64,000 nucleotides of DNA. Source: Thermomonas sp. Its GTDB lineage: Bacteria; Pseudomonadota; Gammaproteobacteria; Xanthomonadales; Xanthomonadaceae. The DNA lies in assembly GCA_020692565.1 (NCBI GenBank), contig JAIMKJ010000003.1:106749-170748 (forward strand). The letters are read 5' to 3'. The position numbers were made by a program, and so were the translations under genes. Under the pieces are notes generated by a model. That model did not search any database, was not told the origin of the DNA, and saw only the letters and a program-made list of their open reading frames with translations. Positions 1 through 9,219 of this stretch are shown piece after piece. Each line of letters opens with the position of its first letter. Positions within the stretch are counted from its first letter, which is position 1.

Positions 1-3000
1 GCCCACCAGCACCGCTTCGGTGCGCGCGGTGTCTTCCGCGGTCATCTGCGGATGCAGCCATTCGAGCTGCATCGGCGTGCAGTCGAACACCTCGACGCGA
101 TGCGCGCGCAGATAGGACGCCAGCAGCGCCGGATCCTTGCGCACGTTCTGCGGGATCACCACCACGCAGTGGCCGGACAGCAGTTGCAGCCACGACTGCA
201 CCGACGCGTCGAACGACAGCGATGCGTTCAGGCCCACCCGCCGCCGGCGCTCGCCCGGCAGCACCTGCCGGCGCGATTCGTGCCACAGGTTCGCCGCGCT
301 GCGGTGCTCGATCATCACGCCCTTGGGGCGGCCGGTGGAGCCGGAGGTGTAGATCACGTACGCCAGATGCTGCGGCGTGACGCCGTTCGACGGCAGATTC
401 TCCGCCGATAGCGACCGCCAGAGCTCCGCATCGGCATGCAGGTCGATGATCCGCAGCCGCGCCTCCGCCGGCATCGCCTCCAGGATCCGTTCCAGCATCG
501 GGCGGCCGGCCCCGTCGGTCAGCACCACCGCGGGCTTCGCGTCCTGCAGCATGTATTCGATGCGTTCCGCCGGGTATTCCGGATCCAGCGGCACGTAGGC
601 GCCGCCGGATTTCAGCACCGACAGCACCGACAGGATCGCGCCGCTTCCGTTCGCCATGCAGATGCCGATCAGCACGTCCGGCGCCGCGCCCGCCGCGCGG
701 AGCGCCCGCGCCAGCCGGTTCGCATCCGCGTTGAGTTCGCCGAAGGAGAACCGTTCGGCGTCGCAGGCCAGCGCCAGCGCTTCGGGCGCCTGCGCCGCGC
801 GCTCCTCGAACCACGCGTGCAGCGGGCGGCCGAGATTGTGCGGCTCGGGGCGCAGACCGCCGTCGATCAGCGCGGCCTGCGCTTCCGGCGACAGCAGCTC
901 CAGCTGCGACAGCGCCGTGCTTCCCGCGGTCGATGCCGCGACCATCCCGGACAGCACCTGGCGCAGACACGCCGCGTGGCGCGCGATCGTGGCCTCGTCG
1001 AACAGCGCGGTCGCGTACTCGATCTCGCCGGCGATCCCACCGTCTTCCGTCTCGCCCAGGCCCAGCGTCAGGTCGAATTTCGATACCGCATGCGGCATCC
1101 GCAGCGGCCGCGCCTCCAGGCCCTCGAACCGCAGCTCTTCCGACGCGTTGTTCTGCCACGCGAACATCGCCTGGAAAACCGGCGAGTGACCCAGGCTGCG
1201 CGCCGGGTTCACCAGTTCCACCACCTGCTCGAACGGCAGGTCCTGGTGCGCCTGCGCCTGCAGCACGCGGTCCTTCACCTGTGCGATCAGATCCGCCACG
1301 GTCGGCGCGTCCTCCAGCGTCACCCGCACCGGCAGCGTGTTCGCGAAGAACCCGATCAGGCCCTCCACTTCGCTGCGATCGCGGTTCGCCACCGGCGTGC
1401 CCACCACCACATCGGCCTGTCCGGACAGGCGCGACAGCACCACCGACCACGCCGCGAGCAGCGTCATGTACAGGGTCGCGCCGTGCCGCAGCCCCAATGC
1501 CTTCAATCGCTGCGTCAACGCCGCATCCAGGCTCACGTCCAGCAGCGCGCCGCGATAGTCCTGTTCGGGCGGATGCCTGCGGTCCGTCGGCAGCGTCAGC
1601 TGCGACGGCGCGCCGCGCAGCGCCTCGCGCCAGTAATCGCTCTCCCGCGCCAGGCGCTCGCCCTGCAGGCGCGCGCGCTGCCACGCCGCGTAGTCCGCGT
1701 ACTGCACCGGCAGCGCCGGCAGCGGATCTTCGCCGCCCGCGCGACGCGACGCGTACAGCGCCTCGAGTTCCCGCGAGAAGATCGCCATCGACCAGCCGTC
1801 GGAGACGATGTGATGCATCGTCAGCAACAGCACATGCCGCGACGCGCCCAGGCGGATCAGGCGTCCGCGCAGCAGTGGGCCGCGCTCCAGATCGAACGGC
1901 GCGGCGGTTTCCTCCTGCTGCAGCGATCGCAGCGTCGCCGCCTGCGACGAGGCGTCCGGACCGGACAGATCCTGCAGCGCCAGCGCGAACGGCGTCGGCG
2001 GACCGATCCGCTGGTACAGCGCGCCATCCGCCATCTCGAAGGTCGTGCGCAGGCTCTCGTGCCGCGCCACCAGCGTGTCCAGCGACCACCGCAATGCGGC
2101 CTCGTCGAGATCGCCGCGCAGTTCGACGGCGCGGGCGACGTGGTACGCATCGATGTGGTGCGCATCGATGTGGTGCGCATCGACGTGATGCGCGTCGATC
2201 GATCCGCCCATCCGCGACAGGAACCACAGCCGCTGCTGGGCGTAGGACGCCAGCATGTCGCCGCGCGGCGCGCGCGGGATCGTCTCCAGCGGGATGGCCT
2301 GCTGTCCGGCCAGATGCTGCGCATGCGCCGAATACGCAGCCAGCGTCGGCGACGCGAACAGCGCATTCGGCGCGATCTCGAGCCCCATCTGCCTGCGCAC
2401 GCGCATGACCAGGCGTACGCCGAGCAGCGAGTGTCCGCCCAGCGCGAAGAAGTGGTCGTGGCGACCGACGCGCTCGACGCCCAGCAACTCCGCCCAGATG
2501 TCCGCCATCGCGGTTTCCATCTCCGTCGCGGGCGCCTCGTACGCCGCGCGGCCCGCATACGCGTCCGCGTCCGGCGCCGGCAGCGCCTTGCGGTCCAGCT
2601 TGCCGTTGGCGGTCAGCGGCCATTCGCCCATTTCCACGTAGGCGGTCGGCACCATGTAATCCGGCAGGCCGTCCTGCAGCGCCGCGCGCAAGGCGTCCGC
2701 CGTCGTCCCGCCCGCATGCGCGCACCGGTAGTACGCCACCAGCCGCGCCGGCTGCCCGGCGATGTCCTGGCGCGCCAGCACCACCGCGTCCTTCACTTCC
2801 GGCAACGCAGCGAGCTTCGCTTCGATCTCGCCCAGCTCGATCCGGTAGCCGCGGATCTTCACCTGGAAATCGTTGCGGCCCAGATAGTCCAGCGCGCCAT
2901 CGGCGCGGCGGCGCACCACGTCGCCGGTGCGGTACAGGCGCTCGCCGACGATGAATGGACTGTCGACGAAGCGTTCCACCGTCAATGCCGGACGATCGAG

Positions 3001-6000
3001 GTAACCCAGCGCCACGCCGACGCCGCCGACGTACAGCTCGCCGGGCACGCCGGTCGGCAGCGGACGGCGATGCGCGTCGAGCACGTAGGTTCGATGATTC
3101 GGCAGGCCGCGGCCGATCGGCACATTCGCACCGGTGTCCGCCGCCGGATCGCAGCGGTGCACGGTGGAGACCACCGAATCCTCGGTCGGCCCGTACGCAT
3201 TGAACAGCGCGCGACCCGGCGCCCAGCGCCGCACCAGCGATGGCGGCATCGCTTCGCCGCCGGAGATCAGCACCCGCAGACCGGGCAGCGTCGCGGTTTC
3301 CGGCAGCGCCGACAGCACCACCGGCGGCAGCAGCGCATGGGTGATGCCGGCCTCCGCGACGAAACGTTCCAGCGCGTCGCCGATCAACACCACGCCGGGC
3401 GCCGGCATGTGCAGCGACGCGCCGTGCGACAGCGCCATCAGCCATTCGAACACGCAGGCGTCGAAACTGAAGGACGCGAACTGCAGCACCCGGCTGTGGG
3501 CCGACACCGCGAACAGATCCGCCTGCGCCTGCAGCAGATTCGCGGCGCCGCGGTGCGGCACCAGCACGCCCTTCGGCCGGCCGGTGGAACCCGAGGTATA
3601 GATCACGTATGCCGGATGCGACGGCGCGAGACCGATCGCCGAAGATGCGATGTCGTGCGCGGGCCATCCGGCCCACTGCGCGTCGTCGGCGTCGGCGTCG
3701 GCGTCGGCGTCGATCATCCGGCCCAGCGTCGCCGCAGCGAGGTCGGACGCGGCGGCATCGGACACCGACATCGCACGCGCCAGTACGTCGGCGCCGTGGG
3801 CATCGACCAGCACCGCCGCCGGCGCCGCGTCCAGCAGCATGTCGCGCAGGCGCTCGCCGGGATATGCGGGATCCATCGGCACGTAGGCGCCGCCGGCCTT
3901 CAGCACCGCGAGCACCGACACGATCCAGGCGATCGAGCGCTGCATGCAGATGCCGACCCGCACGCCGGGGCCGATGCCGCGTTCGCGCAGCGCATGGGCG
4001 AGGCGATTGGCGCGGGCGTTGAGTTCGCCGTACTCGATGGCGTCGCCTTCGCAGTTCGCTGCCAGCGCGCGCGGGGTGCGCGCGGCGTGCGCTTCGAACC
4101 ATGCGTGCGCCGGCCGTTCAAGATCGTAATCGGCGGCCGAGCAGTCGCCATCGAGCGCCGATGCCCGCTCCTCGGGCGACAGCGCCTCGAAGGTGCTCAG
4201 CGGCGCGTCGGGCGCGGCGAGGCACTGGTCGAGCACGCGCAGATAGCTGTCGCGCAGGCGTTCGATGGTCTCGCGCCGGTACAGGTCCTGCGCGTAGGTC
4301 CACAGCAGGGTCACGCTGTCGGCGTGGTCGAAGCCGCGCGGGATCATCACCACGTCGAAGTCGAACTTCGAGGTGCGGTTGCTGTAGGCCTCGTAGAGAT
4401 TCAATTCGAAACCCGGGCCGTGCAGCGTCGGCACGTCGGAGTTGTGCGCGCTGAAGGCCACCTGGAACAGCGGGTTGCGACCGATCTCGCGCTCCGGCTG
4501 CAGGGCGCGCACCACCCGCTCGAACGGCACTTCCTCGTGTTCGTAGCCGGCCGACAGCGTGTCCATCGTCCGCGCCAGCAGCGTGCGGTAGCACGGATCG
4601 CCCGAGACGCAGGCGCGCACCGCGATGGTGTTCACGAACATGCCGAGCATGCCCTCGGAGCGGTGCGCGCGGCGGTTGGCCACCGCGGAGCCGACCAGGA
4701 AATCGTCGCTGCCCGTGTAGGTCTTCAGCACGATCTGGAACACCGCCTGCATCGCGGCGTACAGGGTCACGCCTTCGGCTTCGCAGAAGCGCCGCAGTTT
4801 CGACGACAGTTCCGGCGAACATTCGAAGCGCAACTGCTCGCCGCGATAGGTCGGCACCGCCGGCCGCGGGAAATCGGTCTGCATCGGCAGGCTGAACGGC
4901 GCGCCGTCCAACTGCCGGGTCCAGTAGGCGACGTGCGCGGCATTGCGGCGCTCGGCATCGTCGCTGCGCTGCCAGCGCGCGTAGTCGCGGTATTGCGCGA
5001 CCACCGGCGGCAGCGCGGGCGCGCGGCCTTCGGCGAAGGCGACGTACGCAGCCAGCAGCTCGCGCAGGAACAGATTGGCGCTCCAGCCGTCGTGCACGTA
5101 ATGCTGCTCGACGTGGATCAGCACCGACTCTCCGGCGCTGCGCTCCAGCAGGGTCAGATGCACCAGCGGCAGCCGCGCCAGATCGAAGCGGTGGGCGACG
5201 TGGGCGTCGATCCGCGCCGACAGGTCCGCATCGGTCGTATCCGGCGGCAGTCGCTCATGAATCAACACGCCGTCGGCGCGCGGGTGCACCACCTGGTAGG
5301 GCTCGCCGTCGCTGTCGGCGTGGAAGCTGGTGCGGAAGATCTCGTGCCGCGCGATCACCGCGTCGACCGCGCGCTGCAGCAGCGCCGGGTCGAGGCGACC
5401 GCGCACGCGGATCACGTTCTGCGCGTTGTAGGCCAGCGAGGTGTCGGTGAGCTGCTCCAGCAGCCATAGCCCGTGCTGCTGGTACGACAGCGGACAGCGG
5501 TCCGGCATCGCTTCCTGCGCCCGCCATTCGTCGAAGGACGCACCGGCGGCATCGGCATCGTCGTCGCGCGCGGCGGCACCGCGGGCCTCGACTTCGGATG
5601 CGTTCACCAGCGCCGCCATCGCGCGCAGCGTCGGCGCGCGGAACAGATCCGGCACCGCCACCCGGCGGCCCAGGCGTTCGCGGATGCGCGGCGCCAGCTG
5701 GATCGTCTTCAGCGAATCGCCGCCGAGCGCGAGGAAGGCATCGTCGCGACCGATGCGCGCGATGCCCAGCAGTTCCGACCAGATCGCCGCCAGCGCGGTC
5801 TCGGTGTCGCCCTGCGGCGCAACGAACGCACTGGCGGCGAAGGCGTCCGCTCCCGGCTCGGGCAAGGCCCTGCGATCGAGCTTGCCGTTGGGCGTGAGCG
5901 GCCACGCCGTCATCCGCACGTAGGCGGCGGGCACCATGAACGCCGGCAGGATGTCCGCCAACTGCGCCCGCAGCGCGTCCACCGCACAGACTTCGGCACC

Positions 6001-7401
6001 ATCGCGATGCACGCCGGGGTGAAGCTCGTAGTAGGCAACCAGCTGTTGGCGGCCGTTCTCGTCGTCGCGCGCCACCACCACCACTTCGCGGATGTCCGCG
6101 CGCGCGGCCAGCGCCGCCTCGATCTCGCCCAGCTCGATGCGATGGCCGCGCACCTTCACCTGGAAGTCGTTGCGGCCGAGGTATTCCAGGGTGCCGTCGG
6201 CGCGTTCGCGCGCGAGGTCGCCGGTGCGGTACAGCCGGTCGCCGGGCACGAACGGGCTGTCGATGAAGCGTTCCGCGGTCAACTCGGGGCGATGCAGGTA
6301 ACCGCGCGCCACGCCGATACCGCCGATGTGGATTTCGCCGGTCTCGCCCGCCGGCACCGGCCGGCCCTCGGTGTCGAGCAGATGGATGCGATGCCCGTCG
6401 ATCGCGCGGCCGATCGGAACGCTGGATGCGGACGACTGCGGATCGCAGGCGTGCACGCTGGACCAGATCGTGGTTTCGGTGGGGCCGTAGGCATTGAACA
6501 TGCGCCGGCCCGGCGTTCCAGCCGCGCATGCCCAGCGCTTCACTTGCGCCGGGGGCAACGCCTCGCCCGCGCAGATCAGCACCCGCACCGACGCCAGCGC
6601 ATCGTCCGCCAGGCCGGACAGCACGATCGGCGGCAGGGTCGCGTGGGTGATGCGCTCGCGCGCGATCAGCGCCGCCAGGGTCTCGCCGGCCAGCACTTCG
6701 CCGGGCGCACCCAGATGCAGCGACGCGCCGTGGCTCAGCGCCATCGACCATTCGAACACGCAGGCATCGAAGCTGAAGGACGCGAACTGCAGCACGCGAC
6801 TGTCGGGCGAGACATCGAACCGCTCGCCCTGCACGCGCTGCAGGTTGGGCAGGCCGCGATGGGTCACCATCACGCCCTTGGGACGGCCGGTCGAACCGGA
6901 CGTATAGATGACATAGGCCAGATGCTCCGGACGCAGGTCGGTGTCTTCCGGCGGCGGCTCCTCATCCGACGACGGCGACCACGCATCGCAGTCGATCACG
7001 ACCGGCGCGGCGGCGTTCGCCGCCAGCCCGTGATCGCGCATCAGGTGTTCCAGCAGGGGGCGACAGGTCGCATCGGTCAGGATCACGGCCGGACGCGCGT
7101 CCGCCACCATGTAGGCCAGTCGATCCGGCGGATAGGCCGGGTCCAGCGGTACGTAGGCGCCACCGGCCTTCAATACCGCCAACAGCGATTCGATCAGTCG
7201 CGGCGAACGCGACATGCAGATCGCCACCAGCACGTCGGGGCCGACCCCGTGCGCGCGCAGATGCCGCGCCAACCGCTTCGCGCCGTCGTCCAGCGCGCCA
7301 TAGGTCGTGCGCGCCTCGCCGCACGCCACTGCAAGTGCATCCGGGCGCCGCAGCGCCTGCCGCTCGAAAGCCGAATGCGCACACTCCCGCGAAAGCTCCA
7401 T
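1..7401 (-). CDS. Non-ribosomal peptide synthetase, A-PCP-C-A-PCP-C-A..., 3' end outside window
   Basis: Multimodular peptide synthetase; 2467 codons are visible and the frame is open to the left edge. Starting at the ATG at 7401 (GGGAGAG upstream) the order is: A1 about residues 20-510 (A10 motif NGKLDRRALP), PCP1 with GGDSL near 556, C1 about 640-1065, A2 about 1120-1610, PCP2 with GGHSL near 1655, C2 about 1720-2140 with HHIVSDG, and A3 from about 2175. The absence of an N-terminal C domain marks an initiation module. Pocket residues aligned by eye to GrsA give A1 D-A-F-T-I-A-A-I-W (seven of nine equal to the Phe code), A2 D-A-F-L-I-G-A-V-V (unassigned) and A3 beginning D-A-Q-D, as in Gln codes. 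No epimerase or thioesterase domain is in view. C1 has QHYVHDG instead of HHxxxDG. Two short in-frame tandem repeats are present. The product is unknown. Confidence 0.96.
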   Translation of the reverse strand, partial: MELSRECAHSAFERQALRRPDALAVACGEARTTYGALDDGAKRLARHLRAHGVGPDVLVAICMSRSPRLIESLLAVLKAGGAYVPLDPAYPPDRLAYMVADARPAVILTDATCRPLLEHLMRDHGLAANAAAPVVIDCDAWSPSSDEEPPPEDTDLRPEHLAYVIYTSGSTGRPKGVMVTHRGLPNLQRVQGERFDVSPDSRVLQFASFSFDACVFEWSMALSHGASLHLGAPGEVLAGETLAALIARERITHATLPPIVLSGLADDALASVRVLICAGEALPPAQVKRWACAAGTPGRRMFNAYGPTETTIWSSVHACDPQSSASSVPIGRAIDGHRIHLLDTEGRPVPAGETGEIHIGGIGVARGYLHRPELTAERFIDSPFVPGDRLYRTGDLARERADGTLEYLGRNDFQVKVRGHRIELGEIEAALAARADIREVVVVARDDENGRQQLVAYYELHPGVHRDGAEVCAVDALRAQLADILPAFMVPAAYVRMTAWPLTPNGKLDRRALPEPGADAFAASAFVAPQGDTETALAAIWSELLGIARIGRDDAFLALGGDSLKTIQLAPRIRERLGRRVAVPDLFRAPTLRAMAALVNASEVEARGAAARDDDADAAGASFDEWRAQEAMPDRCPLSYQQHGLWLLEQLTDTSLAYNAQNVIRVRGRLDPALLQRAVDAVIARHEIFRTSFHADSDGEPYQVVHPRADGVLIHERLPPDTTDADLSARIDAHVAHRFDLARLPLVHLTLLERSAGESVLIHVEQHYVHDGWSANLFLRELLAAYVAFAEGRAPALPPVVAQYRDYARWQRSDDAERRNAAHVAYWTRQLDGAPFSLPMQTDFPRPAVPTYRGEQLRFECSPELSSKLRRFCEAEGVTLYAAMQAVFQIVLKTYTGSDDFLVGSAVANRRAHRSEGMLGMFVNTIAVRACVSGDPCYRTLLARTMDTLSAGYEHEEVPFERVVRALQPEREIGRNPLFQVAFSAHNSDVPTLHGPGFELNLYEAYSNRTSKFDFDVVMIPRGFDHADSVTLLWTYAQDLYRRETIERLRDSYLRVLDQCLAAPDAPLSTFEALSPEERASALDGDCSAADYDLERPAHAWFEAHAARTPRALAANCEGDAIEYGELNARANRLAHALRERGIGPGVRVGICMQRSIAWIVSVLAVLKAGGAYVPMDPAYPGERLRDMLLDAAPAAVLVDAHGADVLARAMSVSDAAASDLAAATLGRMIDADADADADDAQWAGWPAHDIASSAIGLAPSHPAYVIYTSGSTGRPKGVLVPHRGAANLLQAQADLFAVSAHSRVLQFASFSFDACVFEWLMALSHGASLHMPAPGVVLIGDALERFVAEAGITHALLPPVVLSALPETATLPGLRVLISGGEAMPPSLVRRWAPGRALFNAYGPTEDSVVSTVHRCDPAADTGANVPIGRGLPNHRTYVLDAHRRPLPTGVPGELYVGGVGVALGYLDRPALTVERFVDSPFIVGERLYRTGDVVRRRADGALDYLGRNDFQVKIRGYRIELGEIEAKLAALPEVKDAVVLARQDIAGQPARLVAYYRCAHAGGTTADALRAALQDGLPDYMVPTAYVEMGEWPLTANGKLDRKALPAPDADAYAGRAAYEAPATEMETAMADIWAELLGVERVGRHDHFFALGGHSLLGVRLVMRVRRQMGLEIAPNALFASPTLAAYSAHAQHLAGQQAIPLETIPRAPRGDMLASYAQQRLWFLSRMGGSIDAHHVDAHHIDAHHIDAYHVARAVELRGDLDEAALRWSLDTLVARHESLRTTFEMADGALYQRIGPPTPFALALQDLSGPDASSQAATLRSLQQEETAAPFDLERGPLLRGRLIRLGASRHVLLLTMHHIVSDGWSMAIFSRELEALYASRRAGGEDPLPALPVQYADYAAWQRARLQGERLARESDYWREALRGAPSQLTLPTDRRHPPEQDYRGALLDVSLDAALTQRLKALGLRHGATLYMTLLAAWSVVLSRLSGQADVVVGTPVANRDRSEVEGLIGFFANTLPVRVTLEDAPTVADLIAQVKDRVLQAQAHQDLPFEQVVELVNPARSLGHSPVFQAMFAWQNNASEELRFEGLEARPLRMPHAVSKFDLTLGLGETEDGGIAGEIEYATALFDEATIARHAACLRQVLSGMVAASTAGSTALSQLELLSPEAQAALIDGGLRPEPHNLGRPLHAWFEERAAQAPEALALACDAERFSFGELNADANRLARALRAAGAAPDVLIGICMANGSGAILSVLSVLKSGGAYVPLDPEYPAERIEYMLQDAKPAVVLTDGAGRPMLERILEAMPAEARLRIIDLHADAELWRSLSAENLPSNGVTPQHLAYVIYTSGSTGRPKGVMIEHRSAANLWHESRRQVLPGERRRRVGLNASLSFDASVQSWLQLLSGHCVVVIPQNVRKDPALLASYLRAHRVEVFDCTPMQLEWLHPQMTAEDTARTEAVLVG
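2141..2200 (-). repeat. Four 15-bp tandem units inside the NRPS C2 domain
   Basis: Four consecutive 15-base units (2141-2155, 2156-2170, 2171-2185, 2186-2200) differ at a few positions and encode the pentapeptide D-A-H/Y-H-I/V on the minus strand. They lie at the start of the second condensation domain, just after the SYAQQRLWFL motif, where this family normally has one copy of the corresponding segment (x-x-Y-H/N-I/V). The insertion keeps the reading frame and adds mainly histidines. Confidence 0.9.
3685..3708 (-). repeat. Hexanucleotide repeat (GTCGGC)4 inside the NRPS A2 domain
   Basis: Four perfect GTCGGC units, read on the coding strand as Asp-Ala dipeptides, lie between the A2 and A3 core motifs of the second adenylation domain. 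The segment falls in a loop of variable length in this family, so it is probably tolerated. Confidence 0.85.
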
Positions 7402-7528
7402 CCCGACTCTCCCTGCGTCTGTCGCCGCTGCTGAAATCGCTCCTGCAGGCCAGTGTCCCCGCCTGCCGCACCCCGTGGACCCCCATCCCGGTCGGTGCGT
7501 GACGATCATCGCACAGTTCCAGAACCAT

Positions 7529-7546
7529 CCTGTCGCCAATGACAGG
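7529..7546. promoter_or_regulatory. Inverted repeat between NRPS and peptidase genes
   Basis: CCTGTC and GACAGG form a perfect 6-bp inverted repeat with a 6-bp spacer. It sits in the 299-bp divergent gap (7402-7700) between the NRPS start and the M20 peptidase start and could be an operator for either. Nothing else recognisable is in that gap. Arms this short can arise by chance. Confidence 0.3.
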
Positions 7547-7700
7547 TACCGCCGCCATACCGCAACGCATCGTGCGCAGGTCGGCGGATCGCGTGCGATC
7601 GCGGTACCACCCCCGGCCCGGCCCTTGTCGGGAACGCATATCCGCCGCACGCTGGGACATCACCGCGGAATCGCCCGAACCCACGAGGACAGGATCAGGA

Positions 7701-9155
7701 ATGGCTATCGAAACGCCGAAACGCCCACGCCGCCAGCCCATGCTGACCCGCCTCGCGGGAGCGGCGCTCTCGCTCGCCTCCGCGGTCGCGCAAGCCGATG
7801 GCGGCGCGCCCGCGATGGATCGCGACGAAGCCGCCTTCCGCGCGCTGTACGAGGAACTGGTTGAAATCGACACCACACGATCGGCCGGCAGTTGCACCCG
7901 CGCCGCCGAAGCGATGCGCGCGCGGCTGCGGGCGGCCGGATTCGACGAGCGCGACCTGCGCCTGCTCGCGCCCGACGAACGGCCGCAGGACGGCGCGCTC
8001 ATCGCGACCCTGCACGGCCGCGACCGCAGCCTCAAGCCGATCCTGCTGCTGGCGCACATCGACGTGGTCGAAGCCCGCCGCGAGGACTGGCAGCGCGATC
8101 CGTTCACGCTGATCGAGGAAGACGGCTGGTTCTACGCCCGCGGCGCCAGCGACGACAAGGCGATGGCGGCGATCTTCACCGACAGCCTGATCCGATATCA
8201 CCGCGACGGCGTCGTGCCGCGCCGCGGCCTGAAGCTGGCGCTGACCTGCGGCGAAGAAACGCCGGAGGTGTTCAACAGCGTCGAATGGCTGCTGGCAACC
8301 CATCCGGACGCACTGGACGCGGCGTTCGCCCTGAACGAGGGCGCCAGCGGCGAACTCGACGACGCCGGCCGCCACATCACCCTGCAGATCCAGGCCGGCG
8401 AGAAGGTCTACCAGAACTTCGAGCTGACCGCGGCCGACGGCGGCGGCCACAGCTCGCGGCCCACCCGGCAGAACCCCATCGCGCGACTGTCCACCGGGCT
8501 GGCGAAGCTGGGCGCGCATCGTTTCCCGGTGCAGATCAACCCGGTGACCCATGCTTATTTCGAACAGCAGCAGCGGCTTTCGCCGGCCGCCGCCGACGAT
8601 GTGCGCGCAGTACTGGATGGCCGCGACCCGGAAGCCGCCGCCGACCGTCTGTGGGCGGCGAATCCCGGCTGGAACAGCATGCTGCGCACCACCTGCGTGG
8701 TCACCCGCATGGCCGGCGGCCACGCCGACAACGCCCTGCCGCAGCAGGCCCGCGCCAACGTCAATTGCCGGATCCTGCCCGGCGTGCCGGTCGAGACGAT
8801 CCGCGAAGAACTCGTCCGCGTGCTGGGCGATCCCGCCATCGCCATCGCCCCCGTCGGTCCGACCGCGATCACCGCGCCGGTACCGTCGCTGTCGGCGGCG
8901 ATCCTCGATCCCGTGCACGCGCTCGCGGCGGACATGTGGCCGGGCGTGGCGGTGGTGCCCACCCTCGCCACCGGCGCCACCGACGGTCGCTTCCTCAACG
9001 CGGCCGGCATCCCGACCTACGGCCTGTCCGGCATCTTCCACGACGCCGAAGGCCCGCGCGCCCACGGCCTCAACGAGCGCATCCGCGTGAAGTCGCTGCT
9101 CGACAGCCGCCGCTTCCTGCACACCATCGTCCGCCGTTACGCCGACGCCCCCTGA
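7701..9155 (+). CDS. Secreted M20 family metallopeptidase
   Basis: A 484-residue zinc-dependent peptidase of family M20 (ArgE/DapE/CPG2 fold). The N-terminus is basic (ETPKRPRRQ) and is followed by a hydrophobic stretch ending near ASAVAQADG, a signal peptide for the periplasm. Metal and catalytic signatures are visible: LLLAHIDVVEA (His and Asp), the bridging Asp region RGASDDKAMA, and CGEETPE with the general-base Glu. The dimerisation-type insertion follows from about residue 230. The ATG at 7701 has GAGGACAGGA upstream; an in-frame ATG at 7740 would still leave a signal peptide. It is divergent from the NRPS. A role in peptide turnover or in processing the NRPS product is possible but only a guess from position. 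Confidence 0.9.
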   Translation: MAIETPKRPRRQPMLTRLAGAALSLASAVAQADGGAPAMDRDEAAFRALYEELVEIDTTRSAGSCTRAAEAMRARLRAAGFDERDLRLLAPDERPQDGALIATLHGRDRSLKPILLLAHIDVVEARREDWQRDPFTLIEEDGWFYARGASDDKAMAAIFTDSLIRYHRDGVVPRRGLKLALTCGEETPEVFNSVEWLLATHPDALDAAFALNEGASGELDDAGRHITLQIQAGEKVYQNFELTAADGGGHSSRPTRQNPIARLSTGLAKLGAHRFPVQINPVTHAYFEQQQRLSPAAADDVRAVLDGRDPEAAADRLWAANPGWNSMLRTTCVVTRMAGGHADNALPQQARANVNCRILPGVPVETIREELVRVLGDPAIAIAPVGPTAITAPVPSLSAAILDPVHALAADMWPGVAVVPTLATGATDGRFLNAAGIPTYGLSGIFHDAEGPRAHGLNERIRVKSLLDSRRFLHTIVRRYADAP

Positions 9156-9172
9156 GCCGGCAGCAACGAAAA

Positions 9173-9196
9173 CGGGCCGGCGCAAGCCGACCCGTC
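9173..9196. terminator. Hairpin between convergent genes
   Basis: ACGGG-c-CGGC, loop GCAA, GCCG-a-CCCGT: a 9-bp stem with one mismatch in the gap between the M20 peptidase and the convergent gene ending at 9220. There is no T-run, so it would act as a weak bidirectional or Rho-assisted terminator. Confidence 0.55.
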
Positions 9197-9219
9197 CTGG
9201 AAACCCCTCGCGGAAAGAC

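Noticed and set aside
2141..2200. The histidine repeat as a CRISPR-like or regulatory array
   Set aside because: It keeps the NRPS frame, has no spacers and encodes part of the C domain.
436..5469. Very long open frame on the plus strand opposite the NRPS
   Set aside because: The product is Arg/His/Gln-rich with no domains. It is the antisense shadow of a high-GC gene; the minus frame has clear NRPS motifs throughout.
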